A DNA stretch of 64,000 nt from Brachyspira sp. SAP_772 (lineage in GTDB: Bacteria > Spirochaetota > Brachyspiria > Brachyspirales > Brachyspiraceae), in NCBI RefSeq assembly GCF_009755885.1, contig NZ_VYIX01000001.1, positions 1-64,000 on the forward strand, in the 5' to 3' direction. Below, one piece after another: positions 17,027-25,486 of this stretch. The position numbers and the translations under genes were made by a program. Position 1 is the first letter of the stretch. Each line of letters starts with the position of its first letter. Under the pieces are notes generated by a model, which made no database searches, was not told where the DNA came from, and worked only from the letters and a program-made list of their open reading frames with translations.

Positions 17027-17517
17027 TTAAATATTAATACATGAAAAGTTAGGTAGCTTGCAAATAAACACCATAAAATATAAGGTATCAATATATAACT
17101 TGCTGCTTTAGATATAGTTTTAAATTTCATCATTGTAATTATAATGAGTATATCTAAAATTATTATTTCTATAAAACCAAATAACGGACTTTTTAAACCA
17201 AAGAATATATAAGTCCAAAACATATTTAAAATAAATTGAACGATAAAAAGAAATATATAATTTTTAATATTTTTCTTTATTTCTAAATCTTTTTCATCTA
17301 TATATTTATTAATTATAATTGCTATTGATATACCCATTAAAATATATAATATACTCCAAGCTATGGGAAATATTATATTTGGAGGGTTTAGAGGAGATCT
17401 ATTTAGAGAATTATACCATGAGAAATTATCAGCTTTAACAGATATTCCAGCTAAATATCCCATAAATAAACAAATTGCAATAGTTATAATAGGAATTATA
17501 AAGTATCTTTTTTTCAT
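17023..17517 (-). CDS. tspO: TspO/MBR-family membrane protein
   Basis: A 164-residue protein with five membrane segments, the hallmark of the TspO/peripheral benzodiazepine receptor family. Typical patterns are LNPPNIIFPIAWSILYILMG (about 42-61), NMFWTYIFFGLKSP (about 105-118) and a late segment containing IPYILWCLFASYLTF. Family members bind porphyrins or related tetrapyrroles and act in regulation or stress. It is preceded by AAGGAG at good spacing and stands as a single minus-strand gene. Its tail overlaps the convergent receptor-like gene by 4 bases. The physiological role here is unknown. Confidence 0.88.
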   Translation of the reverse strand: MKKRYFIIPIITIAICLFMGYLAGISVKADNFSWYNSLNRSPLNPPNIIFPIAWSILYILMGISIAIIINKYIDEKDLEIKKNIKNYIFLFIVQFILNMFWTYIFFGLKSPLFGFIEIIILDILIIITMMKFKTISKAASYILIPYILWCLFASYLTFHVLIFN

Positions 17518-17611
17518 TTTATACTCCTTATAATTATTTTCTGTTATAATTATAGCAAAAATATAAAAATTTAAAAAGAACTATAATTCATATATTAATT
17601 ATTTTAGTTAA

Positions 17612-18610
17612 TTATTTATCTTCTTTTACTATTTTTTCATATTTCTCAGATAAATGAGTTTCTATCAAGTCTTCTAATTTTTTATTTGTATAATAGTTAG
17701 CCTTTGCTTTAGCAACAATATCCATAGTTTCTTTTTTTGGTATTTTAATAGGCTCGCCAGAAAACACATTATAATTGTTATACATTATTTTTAAGGTTTT
17801 ATATGCCATCAATGCTGCTATCAAACAAAAATGCCTATATCCAACAGCCTTTTTTTCTATCTCCATTATATATTTTATTGTATCTTCAAAATCGTCCATG
17901 GCATTATCAACCATCTTATTTAGAACCTCTATAGATTTATCTCTATAAGTTTCATCTTGAAAGTATGAACCTATATTATCATCATTAAATAAATTCTTAG
18001 GCCAAAATATTCTGTTTTCTTTAAAATCATTTCTCACGTCTTTTATAATGTTCACTTTTTGAAGAAATCTTCCAAACTTTTTTGCCTTTTCTCTGTCAAG
18101 TGATAAATTGTCCAAAGCTCTAATAAGCTCTGTTAAATATACTCCAACCGTTCCCGCAACATAATAACAATAATCATTTAAATCTTCAAAATTATTTATA
18201 GTATGGTCCTGATAATATATCATTCCATAACCCATTTCATTTAAATATGATATAGACATATTTTTTATATGATAATCAAAACTAAAAAATGTCTTTAATA
18301 CTAAATCAATATTTTCTATCAATATTTTATCATTATCATTTATTGTTTTTTCTAATACTATATGCTTAAAATTATCAAGATTTTTAACATTTTCTAAACT
18401 TGAAGATTTTAATATATTTATAAAACCTGTTATTAAAGTTTCTTTATCATTAGTGTTATGCATAGAATCTTCTATAGTGTCTATAATTCTTGCTAATAAA
18501 TATTGCACTTCCACTTTAGATTTTTTATTTTTGTCTAATAGCGGTATAGTTAAAGCAAAGCTTCTAGATACTAAGTCAAGTAAATATTTGTTTGTAATTT
18601 TTGTTCCCAT
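17612..18610 (-). CDS. Squalene/phytoene synthase-family protein
   Basis: A 332-residue all-helical prenyl-transferase of the head-to-head condensing class. The two Asp-rich motifs are present: ARIIDTIEDS (about 41-50) and KDVRNDF (about 193-199). AGTVGVYL (about 151-158) and GRFLQKVNIIKD are also typical. The first motif resembles true squalene synthases (DTIED) more than phytoene synthases. The reaction would join two farnesyl or geranylgeranyl diphosphates. It lies 10 bp downstream of ispF, so isoprenoid precursor supply and use are co-transcribed. No downstream carotenoid or hopanoid genes are seen nearby, so the product remains open. Confidence 0.82.
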   Translation of the reverse strand: MGTKITNKYLLDLVSRSFALTIPLLDKNKKSKVEVQYLLARIIDTIEDSMHNTNDKETLITGFINILKSSSLENVKNLDNFKHIVLEKTINDNDKILIENIDLVLKTFFSFDYHIKNMSISYLNEMGYGMIYYQDHTINNFEDLNDYCYYVAGTVGVYLTELIRALDNLSLDREKAKKFGRFLQKVNIIKDVRNDFKENRIFWPKNLFNDDNIGSYFQDETYRDKSIEVLNKMVDNAMDDFEDTIKYIMEIEKKAVGYRHFCLIAALMAYKTLKIMYNNYNVFSGEPIKIPKKETMDIVAKAKANYYTNKKLEDLIETHLSEKYEKIVKEDK

Positions 18611-18620
18611 ATTTTATCTC

Positions 18621-19094
18621 TTATATTTTTTCTAATAATGTTACGCAATGTACAGCTACGGCTTTACCTTCGCCCACAGCGTCCATTTTTTCATTTGTTT
18701 TAGCTTTAATAGAAATATTATCTATACTAGTATTAAGAGCCTTTGATAGATTCTCTCTCATTAAATCTATAAAATCTCTCATCTTTGGTTTTTCTATGAT
18801 GATAGTAATATCAGTGTTTGATATAGTATAATTTTTTTCTTTCATAATAGAGATTGTTTGTTTTAATAGTTCCATAGAAGATATGTCTTTATAGTTTTCA
18901 TCATTATCTGGAAAATGACTTCCTATATCTCCTAAAGCTAATGCTCCAAATATAGAATCTATTAAAGCATGTATTACAGCATCGGCATCTGAATGACCTT
19001 TTAATCCTAAATGATATGGTATTTCTATTCCTGCTAAAATTAATTTACGATTTTCTTGAAATATATGTGAATCATATCCATATCCTATTCTCAT
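18621..19094 (-). CDS. ispF: 2-C-methyl-D-erythritol 2,4-cyclodiphosphate synthase
   Basis: A 157-residue enzyme of the MEP isoprenoid pathway that cyclises CDP-methylerythritol phosphate and releases CMP. The metal ligands are in place: Asp8 and His10 in YDSH, and His42 after GHSDADAVIH. The TNEKMDAVGEG block near 132-142 is the conserved cytidine-binding and structural end of the family. Length is standard. It is the first gene of a two-gene minus-strand unit with the squalene/phytoene synthase. Confidence 0.96.
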   Translation of the reverse strand: MRIGYGYDSHIFQENRKLILAGIEIPYHLGLKGHSDADAVIHALIDSIFGALALGDIGSHFPDNDENYKDISSMELLKQTISIMKEKNYTISNTDITIIIEKPKMRDFIDLMRENLSKALNTSIDNISIKAKTNEKMDAVGEGKAVAVHCVTLLEKI

Positions 19095-19170
19095 TGTTTT
19101 TCCTAAAAATATAATATTTATAAAATTATATATAAAAACTTATAAATTGTCAAAATAATATATTTATAGT

Positions 19171-19210
19171 TAAATAAAAAAATAAGCCATTATTTTACTA
19201 ATGGCTTATT
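19171..19210 (-). terminator. Terminator of the efflux operon
   Basis: A perfect 12-bp stem (19181-19192 with 19199-19210, AATAAGCCATTA) has a 6-nt loop, and on the minus strand it is followed by a U-rich run. It lies 26 bp after the RND gene's stop codon. Confidence 0.85.
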
Positions 19211-19235
19211 TAATGTAAGAAAAATATGAAAAAGC

Positions 19236-22200
19236 TTATTTACCTGTACTAGTTATTATAGTAGATGTATCTTCGATTTTACTTTCAGGTATTTTTATTA
19301 ATCTCAAGTCAAACATAATCATAAACATACAAGGTAAGAATATGAGTGTAAGAAGAGAAGCAAATAAAAGTCCATAAGCTAATGCCATAACTATAGGAAT
19401 AATAATATCAGCTCTACCACCTATACCATACACAGTAGGTAAAAGTCCAACTACAGTAGTAACAGTAGTTAAGAATACAGGACGAAGACGCTGTTTAGCT
19501 CCTTCAACAATAGCCTTAGCCACTCCTTTTTTACCACCCTCAACACCTTCATCTATGATTTTGTTAATGAGGTCAACAAGTATAATACCATTGTTTACAA
19601 CAACACCTGCCAAACCAATAATACCTACAACACCCATGAATGATAAAGGCATTCTGTGAATAGCAAATCCTAAAAGCACCCCAATTAAACCAAATGGAAT
19701 AATTATCATTATCATAATAGGCTGTATGAATCTGTTTAACTGAAGCAATAATACAATATATACGAATATGAAAGCCATAGCAAAACTGAAAGCCAATTGT
19801 TTTAATGCTTTTACAGTTTCTTTAGCCTCACCACCAAACTCTAATTTTAATCCTCTATATTTTTTAGAGAAATCTTTAAACTCTTCTCTAACCGCATTCA
19901 TAACCTGTTGAGAAGTATTTTTACCATATTCAATATCAGCTGTAATAGTTATTGTTCTTTGACCATTATAGTGCATAAGTGTTGCAAGTCCATCTGCTGG
20001 TTCTATAGTTGCTAAGTTATGAAGATAAAGTAGTCTTCTGCTTGAATTAGGTATTAAAAGATTAGTAAGATATTGTGTATCATATGTAAATTTATCATCA
20101 AATACAACTCTAAAATTTAATTTATTTTCAAGCTCTTGTATATATGTAGCTTCAGTACCATAGTATGCTGTTCTAGCTTCATTAGCTACAGTTGCAACAT
20201 CAACACCAAGTTCTGCTATTTTATCATAATCAAGCATTATTCTTAACTCTTCTTTACCTACTTTGTCGTCATCATCAATATTGATAACACCCGGAACAGT
20301 AGCCAAAAATGCTTTTATTTCTTCTTTTGCCTCTTTAGCAAGTTCAGTTTTGTTACCTACTATTTTAATGTCTACAGGATCACCCGGGTCAATACTTCCT
20401 TTTGTATTCATACTAAATATAGGAACAGTTTGTCTTACATCAGTTTTATCTAATTCCTGATTAATTAATACAACAAGTTCATCAGCAGTTCTATCTCTTT
20501 GAGCTGCAGGAACCAAATAAACCATAATACCCGCTAAATTTCCTTTCTCTTCAGAAACAACCTCTTGGTCAACTTGCTTACCCACAAGAGAATATAAAGC
20601 AACAAGCTCTTCAGGTTTTACAACTCTTGCAACAGCAGCTTCAATTTTAGCAATTTCTTTTGTTGTATTTTCTTTAGTTGTACCTATAGGCATTTCTATA
20701 TTAATTACTATAGTGTCTGCACTTGTGTCATAAATAAGTACAAAGTTTTTGAAACTGCTTTGTGCTAAAAATATTGAAGCTATAAGCAGTACAACAAATG
20801 CTCCTACTACTATATATCTTACTTTTATTAATTTTTCTAATGCAACACCAAAAGGTATTTTCATTTTATCAAATAAAGCATCTTTGTCAAAATCAAGAGG
20901 GTTTTTGAAATTAAATCTTTTCTTTTTAGGTTTGTATGATTTATATTTATCTTCTTTGTCTTGTAATTGGTTAGGTAAGAGTAAAGTAGCCTGAAGCATA
21001 CTAACAACAAGAGTAAATATAACTATTTTTGGGAAAAGGTTTAATATTTTACCCATGATACCGCTTATTGTAAGCATAGGGAAAAATGCTGCAACAGTTG
21101 TAAGTGTTGAAGCGACCATTGGCATTACAACATCACTTACAGCAAGTCTTGTAGCTTCAAGTCCTTTATATCCAGAATTTTTGAAATTAAATATATTTTC
21201 AGATACTACTATTGAGTTGTCTACTATCATACCAAGTACAGTAATAATAGCTGCTAATGACATAGTATTGAATGTTATTCCTGTTACTTGCATATATATA
21301 AAACATGAGAACATGGTAATTATCATACCCAAACTTGTAAACATAGCACTTTTGAAATCCAAAAATATAATTAAAGTAATAAATATTACAATAAAACCTT
21401 GAATGAGGTTGGAAGTAACTATATCCAAAAGTGATTTAATTGTTCTAGAGTCATCACCCATAGGTGTTACTTGAACATTTTCAGGTATTAAGTCAGCATT
21501 ATCTTTTAAATACTGATTTACAGTTTCAATAGTTTTAAGAATGTCAGCGTTTTCATTTTTTACAACAGATAAAGCATAACCGGGAGATTGGTTTACTCTC
21601 ATATATACAGTTTTATCTTCAAAACCTTCAACAACTCGTCCTATATCACTTATTCTAACTTTTTGTCCATTGAATGTAGAACGTATAACAGTATTGCTTG
21701 CTTCTAAAGGATTGATAAACTCTCCATAAGTTACAACAGTCTCCTCTTTGTTGTTGGCTTCCATATCTCCGCCTGTAGCCCTAACATTCCTTACGGCAAG
21801 AGCATTAACTACATCACTTAAAGCTATATAATTCTGCTGCATTTTTATAGGGTCTACATATACTTTAATTTCTGGGTCAGTTCTTCCGTCTATTCTTACC
21901 TCTCCAACACCATCAAGCCTTACAAGTTCATTTTCAAGCCACTGACTTACATCAAATAATTCTCTCTCATCTCCTTCCATACCTTCTTTAAAGTGAACAG
22001 CTAATGTGTATATAGACCTTTTATTAGGGTTTAAGTCATAAGTTGTAACTTCTTCAACATCTTCTGATAAATCTGGAACGTTTTGCATCTGTCTAAATAC
22101 TTCATCTTTTACAGGCTGTCTGTCTGGCAGAGTTTCATCTAATGTAATTATAATAATAGCAACATTTTCAATTATTGTTGTTTCATATTCATCTATACCA

Positions 22201-22427
22201 GCTATAGCTTGTAATTCTTCTTCTATTGGTATAACAGCATTTTGTTCTACGTCAAGCGGAGTAGCACCGGGGTATGTTACTGCTACAAGCATTTTATCTA
22301 AATCTGTAGATGGGATTGATTCTTTTTGTAAGTTGAAATAGTAATAGCCTCCTACAAATAATATAGCCATTACTATTATATTAACAAGCATAGTTTTCTT
22401 TGCAAAAAATACTATAATTCTTTCCAT
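19236..22427 (-). CDS. RND-family efflux pump, inner-membrane subunit
   Basis: A 1063-residue proton-driven transporter of the AcrB/HAE family: an N-terminal helix (about 13-30), a large periplasmic loop, a membrane bundle near 335-510, a second periplasmic loop and a C-terminal bundle (about 870-1040). The fourth membrane segment has GMIVDNSIVVSEN, with the proton-relay Asp, and the matching C-terminal segment has GVVVNNGIILVDL. It is in an operon with a TolC-like gene and a TetR-type regulator. No periplasmic adaptor gene is present, although such pumps normally need one, so the adaptor must be encoded elsewhere. The substrate is unknown. Confidence 0.93.
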   Translation of the reverse strand: MERIIVFFAKKTMLVNIIVMAILFVGGYYYFNLQKESIPSTDLDKMLVAVTYPGATPLDVEQNAVIPIEEELQAIAGIDEYETTIIENVAIIIITLDETLPDRQPVKDEVFRQMQNVPDLSEDVEEVTTYDLNPNKRSIYTLAVHFKEGMEGDERELFDVSQWLENELVRLDGVGEVRIDGRTDPEIKVYVDPIKMQQNYIALSDVVNALAVRNVRATGGDMEANNKEETVVTYGEFINPLEASNTVIRSTFNGQKVRISDIGRVVEGFEDKTVYMRVNQSPGYALSVVKNENADILKTIETVNQYLKDNADLIPENVQVTPMGDDSRTIKSLLDIVTSNLIQGFIVIFITLIIFLDFKSAMFTSLGMIITMFSCFIYMQVTGITFNTMSLAAIITVLGMIVDNSIVVSENIFNFKNSGYKGLEATRLAVSDVVMPMVASTLTTVAAFFPMLTISGIMGKILNLFPKIVIFTLVVSMLQATLLLPNQLQDKEDKYKSYKPKKKRFNFKNPLDFDKDALFDKMKIPFGVALEKLIKVRYIVVGAFVVLLIASIFLAQSSFKNFVLIYDTSADTIVINIEMPIGTTKENTTKEIAKIEAAVARVVKPEELVALYSLVGKQVDQEVVSEEKGNLAGIMVYLVPAAQRDRTADELVVLINQELDKTDVRQTVPIFSMNTKGSIDPGDPVDIKIVGNKTELAKEAKEEIKAFLATVPGVINIDDDDKVGKEELRIMLDYDKIAELGVDVATVANEARTAYYGTEATYIQELENKLNFRVVFDDKFTYDTQYLTNLLIPNSSRRLLYLHNLATIEPADGLATLMHYNGQRTITITADIEYGKNTSQQVMNAVREEFKDFSKKYRGLKLEFGGEAKETVKALKQLAFSFAMAFIFVYIVLLLQLNRFIQPIMIMIIIPFGLIGVLLGFAIHRMPLSFMGVVGIIGLAGVVVNNGIILVDLINKIIDEGVEGGKKGVAKAIVEGAKQRLRPVFLTTVTTVVGLLPTVYGIGGRADIIIPIVMALAYGLLFASLLTLIFLPCMFMIMFDLRLIKIPESKIEDTSTIITSTGK

Positions 22428-22485
22428 ATATTAGTCATTCTCCTTGATATTAACTTTTATTATTGTTTTTGCTTAATAATAATTT

Positions 22486-23934
22486 TTAGTAGTCCATAGC
22501 AAGTAATGCTCTATAATCAAATATGGTTGTAATAAACTCATATTGTAGGTTTAAGAGCTCTGTTTGCGTTGCTACTAAATCTAATCTTGAAGTAAGCAAA
22601 TCATCAACTTCTAAACGTCCTTGATCAAGTTTTTGAAGCTGTGTGGCTATTCTTGAGTTAATTGCTCTGATTTGTGCTCTTTTACTATTCATTAAATTTT
22701 TATAGGTTTCAAATTTATAAATATATCCTTGTAGTTGTGTGTTATAATCTTTTTCAAGCATATCGTATTGAGCTATTATTCCGTATAAAGAGTTTTCAGC
22801 CATTTTGTATTGTGCCTCATTAGCTCTGTTTCCAAGAGGGTAGGAGAATTGCACACCAGCAAAAAAATCAACATTAGTCATGCTTCCAAATGAATTAAAA
22901 TAACCAGAAGTATTAGGACTTACACCATTTAAGCTTACACTTCCTACTATATCTAAACTTGGTAATGTACCGTTTTTCATTGCAGATAAAGCATATTCCG
23001 CTCTAATTTTTGATTGATATGCAATCTGTCCATTAACACTGTCAGCAAAAGCAACAGACTCCATAGTCATATTGCTTCCTAAATCTAAATAAGAATCCCA
23101 AGTAGTATGATCTGGTTTAAGATTAGTTACAGGGAAGAAGAAGCTTACTGTTGTTAATAGTGTATCTAAAGCAATTTTATTTTGTGCAAAATAATCGCTA
23201 TAAAGCATAGTTTGTGTTCTTGCATTTTGATAAGAGTCATTATCTATAAGACCGCTGTTGTATCTGTCTCTCATCTGATTTTCAAATCTTCTTGCTGTGA
23301 TGTACATATTTCTGTAATATTCTAATAGCTTTTCATACATTATCCATTGATAATAGATTTTTTGATAAGCTACTAATACGCTAGCATCATCTAATCTTCT
23401 TTGAAGTTTTGCTATGTTTAAGGCATATTCAGCATCTTTTATAGGGTATCTGTCTAATGCTCCGAAGAAGTTTCTTAAAATAGGCTGAGTTACTTCTAAT
23501 GTTAATGATGGCTGATAATTTTGAAATTTTGCTGTTGTACCATCAGGTGAAACTAAATCTCCTGTGAGAAAAGAGTTGTGTGTTAAATTAACAGACCATT
23601 TTGTACCTGTATATGGTATTAAACTTCCAAGACCAATTCCTGCTTGAATACCTGTAGCACCAATAGATGGACTTAAAGTTGGGTCAGTATATCCTGATGA
23701 TAAACTTCCATATTTACCAACTGCTCCAAGCTGTGCAGATAGATTAACATCTCCGCTGGATTTTGCACTAAGCAAATTCATTTCAGCATTTGTTTCTGTT
23801 ACAGCATTTATCTTTAATTCTGGTATCAAATCTCTAATATTTTCCATATACTGGGCGTAACTTAATGTATTAGTAGTTTGACCATATACCATACTGATAC
23901 TAAATAATATTAATAATAATAATTTTATCCTCAT
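22486..23934 (-). CDS. TolC-family outer-membrane efflux protein
   Basis: A 482-residue protein with a signal peptide (MRIKLLLLILFSISMVYG) and the two long repeated helical regions of the OEP/TolC fold. These end in a helical stretch rich in Gln, Leu and Asp (QLQKLDQGRLEVDDLLTS), as expected for the export duct. The central block around 290-360 carries strand-like Ser/Gly-rich segments typical of the barrel. It lies 58 bp upstream of the RND pump gene and 75 bp after the TetR-type gene, so all three are probably one transcript. It would form the outer-membrane channel of the pump. Confidence 0.88.
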   Translation of the reverse strand: MRIKLLLLILFSISMVYGQTTNTLSYAQYMENIRDLIPELKINAVTETNAEMNLLSAKSSGDVNLSAQLGAVGKYGSLSSGYTDPTLSPSIGATGIQAGIGLGSLIPYTGTKWSVNLTHNSFLTGDLVSPDGTTAKFQNYQPSLTLEVTQPILRNFFGALDRYPIKDAEYALNIAKLQRRLDDASVLVAYQKIYYQWIMYEKLLEYYRNMYITARRFENQMRDRYNSGLIDNDSYQNARTQTMLYSDYFAQNKIALDTLLTTVSFFFPVTNLKPDHTTWDSYLDLGSNMTMESVAFADSVNGQIAYQSKIRAEYALSAMKNGTLPSLDIVGSVSLNGVSPNTSGYFNSFGSMTNVDFFAGVQFSYPLGNRANEAQYKMAENSLYGIIAQYDMLEKDYNTQLQGYIYKFETYKNLMNSKRAQIRAINSRIATQLQKLDQGRLEVDDLLTSRLDLVATQTELLNLQYEFITTIFDYRALLAMDY

Positions 23935-24009
23935 TAATACTCCTTCTTATACCCATAAATCTACTCATTTACTAACTTTTTCTCTAATTTTTTATTTATT
24001 AACTTTTCT

Positions 24010-24720
24010 CTAATTTATAAAACCATACTTGTTTACATTTTTACTTCCAAGTAAAAGTAATAATGTTTTATATAATGTGTCAATTAAAGCATCTAAATTA
24101 ACTTCTAAATCTCTATCTTTTCTTTTTTCCCCCTTATAAAAATAAAGCTTTCTGTCTAAGTTATAATATTTGTCTAATATTAATTCATTACCAATTCCGC
24201 CAACACTAACTATCATATGCATATAAATGTCTTTTGCATTCAATACAGGAGTAAAATATTTTTCATCTATTTTTTTATCTATAAATACTAATAATTCACC
24301 AAACCAATAATTTAATATAATATCTTTATTAATATTTTTTTTTAATATTTTTAATTTCTCCATATTGTTGAAAAACATAGGCTGCAACTCAAACATTATT
24401 TTTCCAAATTCTTTTGCTGTTACAAAGAAAAATTTTCTAAAAGCACTAAATAATTCAAATATAGCCTTTTCGGGGTCATTACTATATTTATCTATAAGCT
24501 CTTTTGGCTGTACAGGTACAGTAATAGTATTAAGTAAAGCCGCAACAATTTCTTCTATATTTGAATAATATTTGTAAACACCCCCTTGACTCAATCCAGA
24601 TTCATTAACAATATCTTTCATTGTAACGCTATAAGCAGGCTTTCTTTGGAAAACTCTCATAGCAGCATTTAAGATTATTTTTCTCTTATTCTCAAAATAT
24701 TCTTCATCTACTTTTGGCAT
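24010..24720 (-). CDS. TetR-family transcriptional repressor
   Basis: A 236-residue regulator. The N-terminal helix-turn-helix is typical of TetR proteins: IILNAAMRVFQRKPAYSVTM then IVNESGLSQGGVYKYYSNIEE (about 14-59). The remaining helical part would bind ligand and dimerise. It is the first gene of the efflux operon and probably represses itself, the TolC-like gene and the RND gene through the palindrome just upstream (24761-24784). An effector exported by the pump is likely but cannot be named. A GGTGA sequence sits upstream of the ATG. Confidence 0.9.
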   Translation of the reverse strand: MPKVDEEYFENKRKIILNAAMRVFQRKPAYSVTMKDIVNESGLSQGGVYKYYSNIEEIVAALLNTITVPVQPKELIDKYSNDPEKAIFELFSAFRKFFFVTAKEFGKIMFELQPMFFNNMEKLKILKKNINKDIILNYWFGELLVFIDKKIDEKYFTPVLNAKDIYMHMIVSVGGIGNELILDKYYNLDRKLYFYKGEKRKDRDLEVNLDALIDTLYKTLLLLLGSKNVNKYGFIN

Positions 24721-24760
24721 TTTGGTTTTTTTGCTTTCACCTCATGTAAATAGAGTTAAT

Positions 24761-24784
24761 AAAAATGACAGGTCTGTCATTTTT
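24761..24784. promoter_or_regulatory. TetR-type operator
   Basis: A perfect palindrome with 11-bp arms, AAAAATGACAG and CTGTCATTTTT, separated by GT, is centred 52 bp upstream of the regulator's ATG and just downstream of the predicted start of transcription. Arm length and symmetry fit a TetR dimer site. It is the only such site seen in the neighbourhood. Confidence 0.8.
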
Positions 24785-24796
24785 ATTTGGAAACTA

Positions 24797-24825
24797 ATAT
24801 TAATACAATTAAAAAATAATGTCAA
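24797..24825 (-). promoter_or_regulatory. Promoter of the efflux operon
   Basis: On the minus strand TTGACA (24825-24820) and TAATAT (24802-24797) are 17 bases apart. The expected start falls a few bases before the TetR-type operator. The rest of the 24721-25066 gap is AT-rich, apart from the phosphoribosyltransferase terminator, and shows nothing else I can name. Confidence 0.6.
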
Positions 24826-25000
24826 TAGCTAAAATTTAAAAAAATATTATATTTATTTTTGCATGCGTTTTGATGCAGAAATTTAGTATTTGGAAATATA
24901 TTTTTTATTTATGTGGTAGGGTATATAATATTTTATTATTTGAATCGTAAAACTAATCTTTAATTTCTTATGCTTTTAAAATTAAATGTTTTACTGAAAA

Positions 25001-25038
25001 TAAAAAAATAAGCATTATTATTTAAATAATAATGCTTA
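25001..25038 (-). terminator. Terminator of the pheS-pheT-phosphoribosyltransferase operon
   Basis: A fully palindromic 30-bp stretch (25009-25038, arms beginning TAAGCATTATTATTT) is followed on the minus strand by a run of seven U residues (25002-25008). It lies 28 bp after the last gene of the operon. Confidence 0.8.
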
Positions 25039-25066
25039 ATATATTTAACTGTTTTATAAAAATTTT

Positions 25067-25465
25067 TTATTTGCTAGAAGATTTTGTCTCCCATGGAAAT
25101 AACAACCAATCATCATGATTTATACTTTTGTATATATATTTTGGTCTTATCTTACTAGTATGCTCTCTAATAAATAAAGCAGCTATATCAAATTTCTGGT
25201 CATCAAAATATTTTAAAGTTTCACCTGTATCAGATATATCATCCACAATTAAAGCAGACTTGTTTTTTACTTTTAATCTCCATACCTCTTCCATATTAAG
25301 AACCATAGGCACTTTTAATCTATGTGAAAGCATAACAGCAGGAACTAATCCTCCGCGAGCAAGCCCATAAATTACTTCATATTTTATTTTTGATTCTTCT
25401 ATCTGTTTAGCTAAAATCTCAATAGCCTCATCAATACTTTCCCAAGATATAACATCATATTTCAT
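25067..25465 (-). CDS. Purine phosphoribosyltransferase (Gpt-like)
   Basis: A 132-residue type I phosphoribosyltransferase. The PRPP-binding loop is ALIVDDISDTGET (about 71-83), with an early YGLARGGLVPAVMLSHRL (about 38-55) and an ending DDWLLFPWE like that of xanthine-guanine phosphoribosyltransferases. It would convert a purine base and PRPP to the nucleotide. The ATG at 25465 is chosen over an upstream TTG at 25474, because GGAG lies 10 bases before the ATG and only 2 before the TTG. It is 21 bp downstream of pheT, probably in the same transcript. Exact base specificity is not established. Confidence 0.82.
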   Translation of the reverse strand: MKYDVISWESIDEAIEILAKQIEESKIKYEVIYGLARGGLVPAVMLSHRLKVPMVLNMEEVWRLKVKNKSALIVDDISDTGETLKYFDDQKFDIAALFIREHTSKIRPKYIYKSINHDDWLLFPWETKSSSK

Positions 25466-25486
25466 AATAAGCAATCTCCAATTTGT

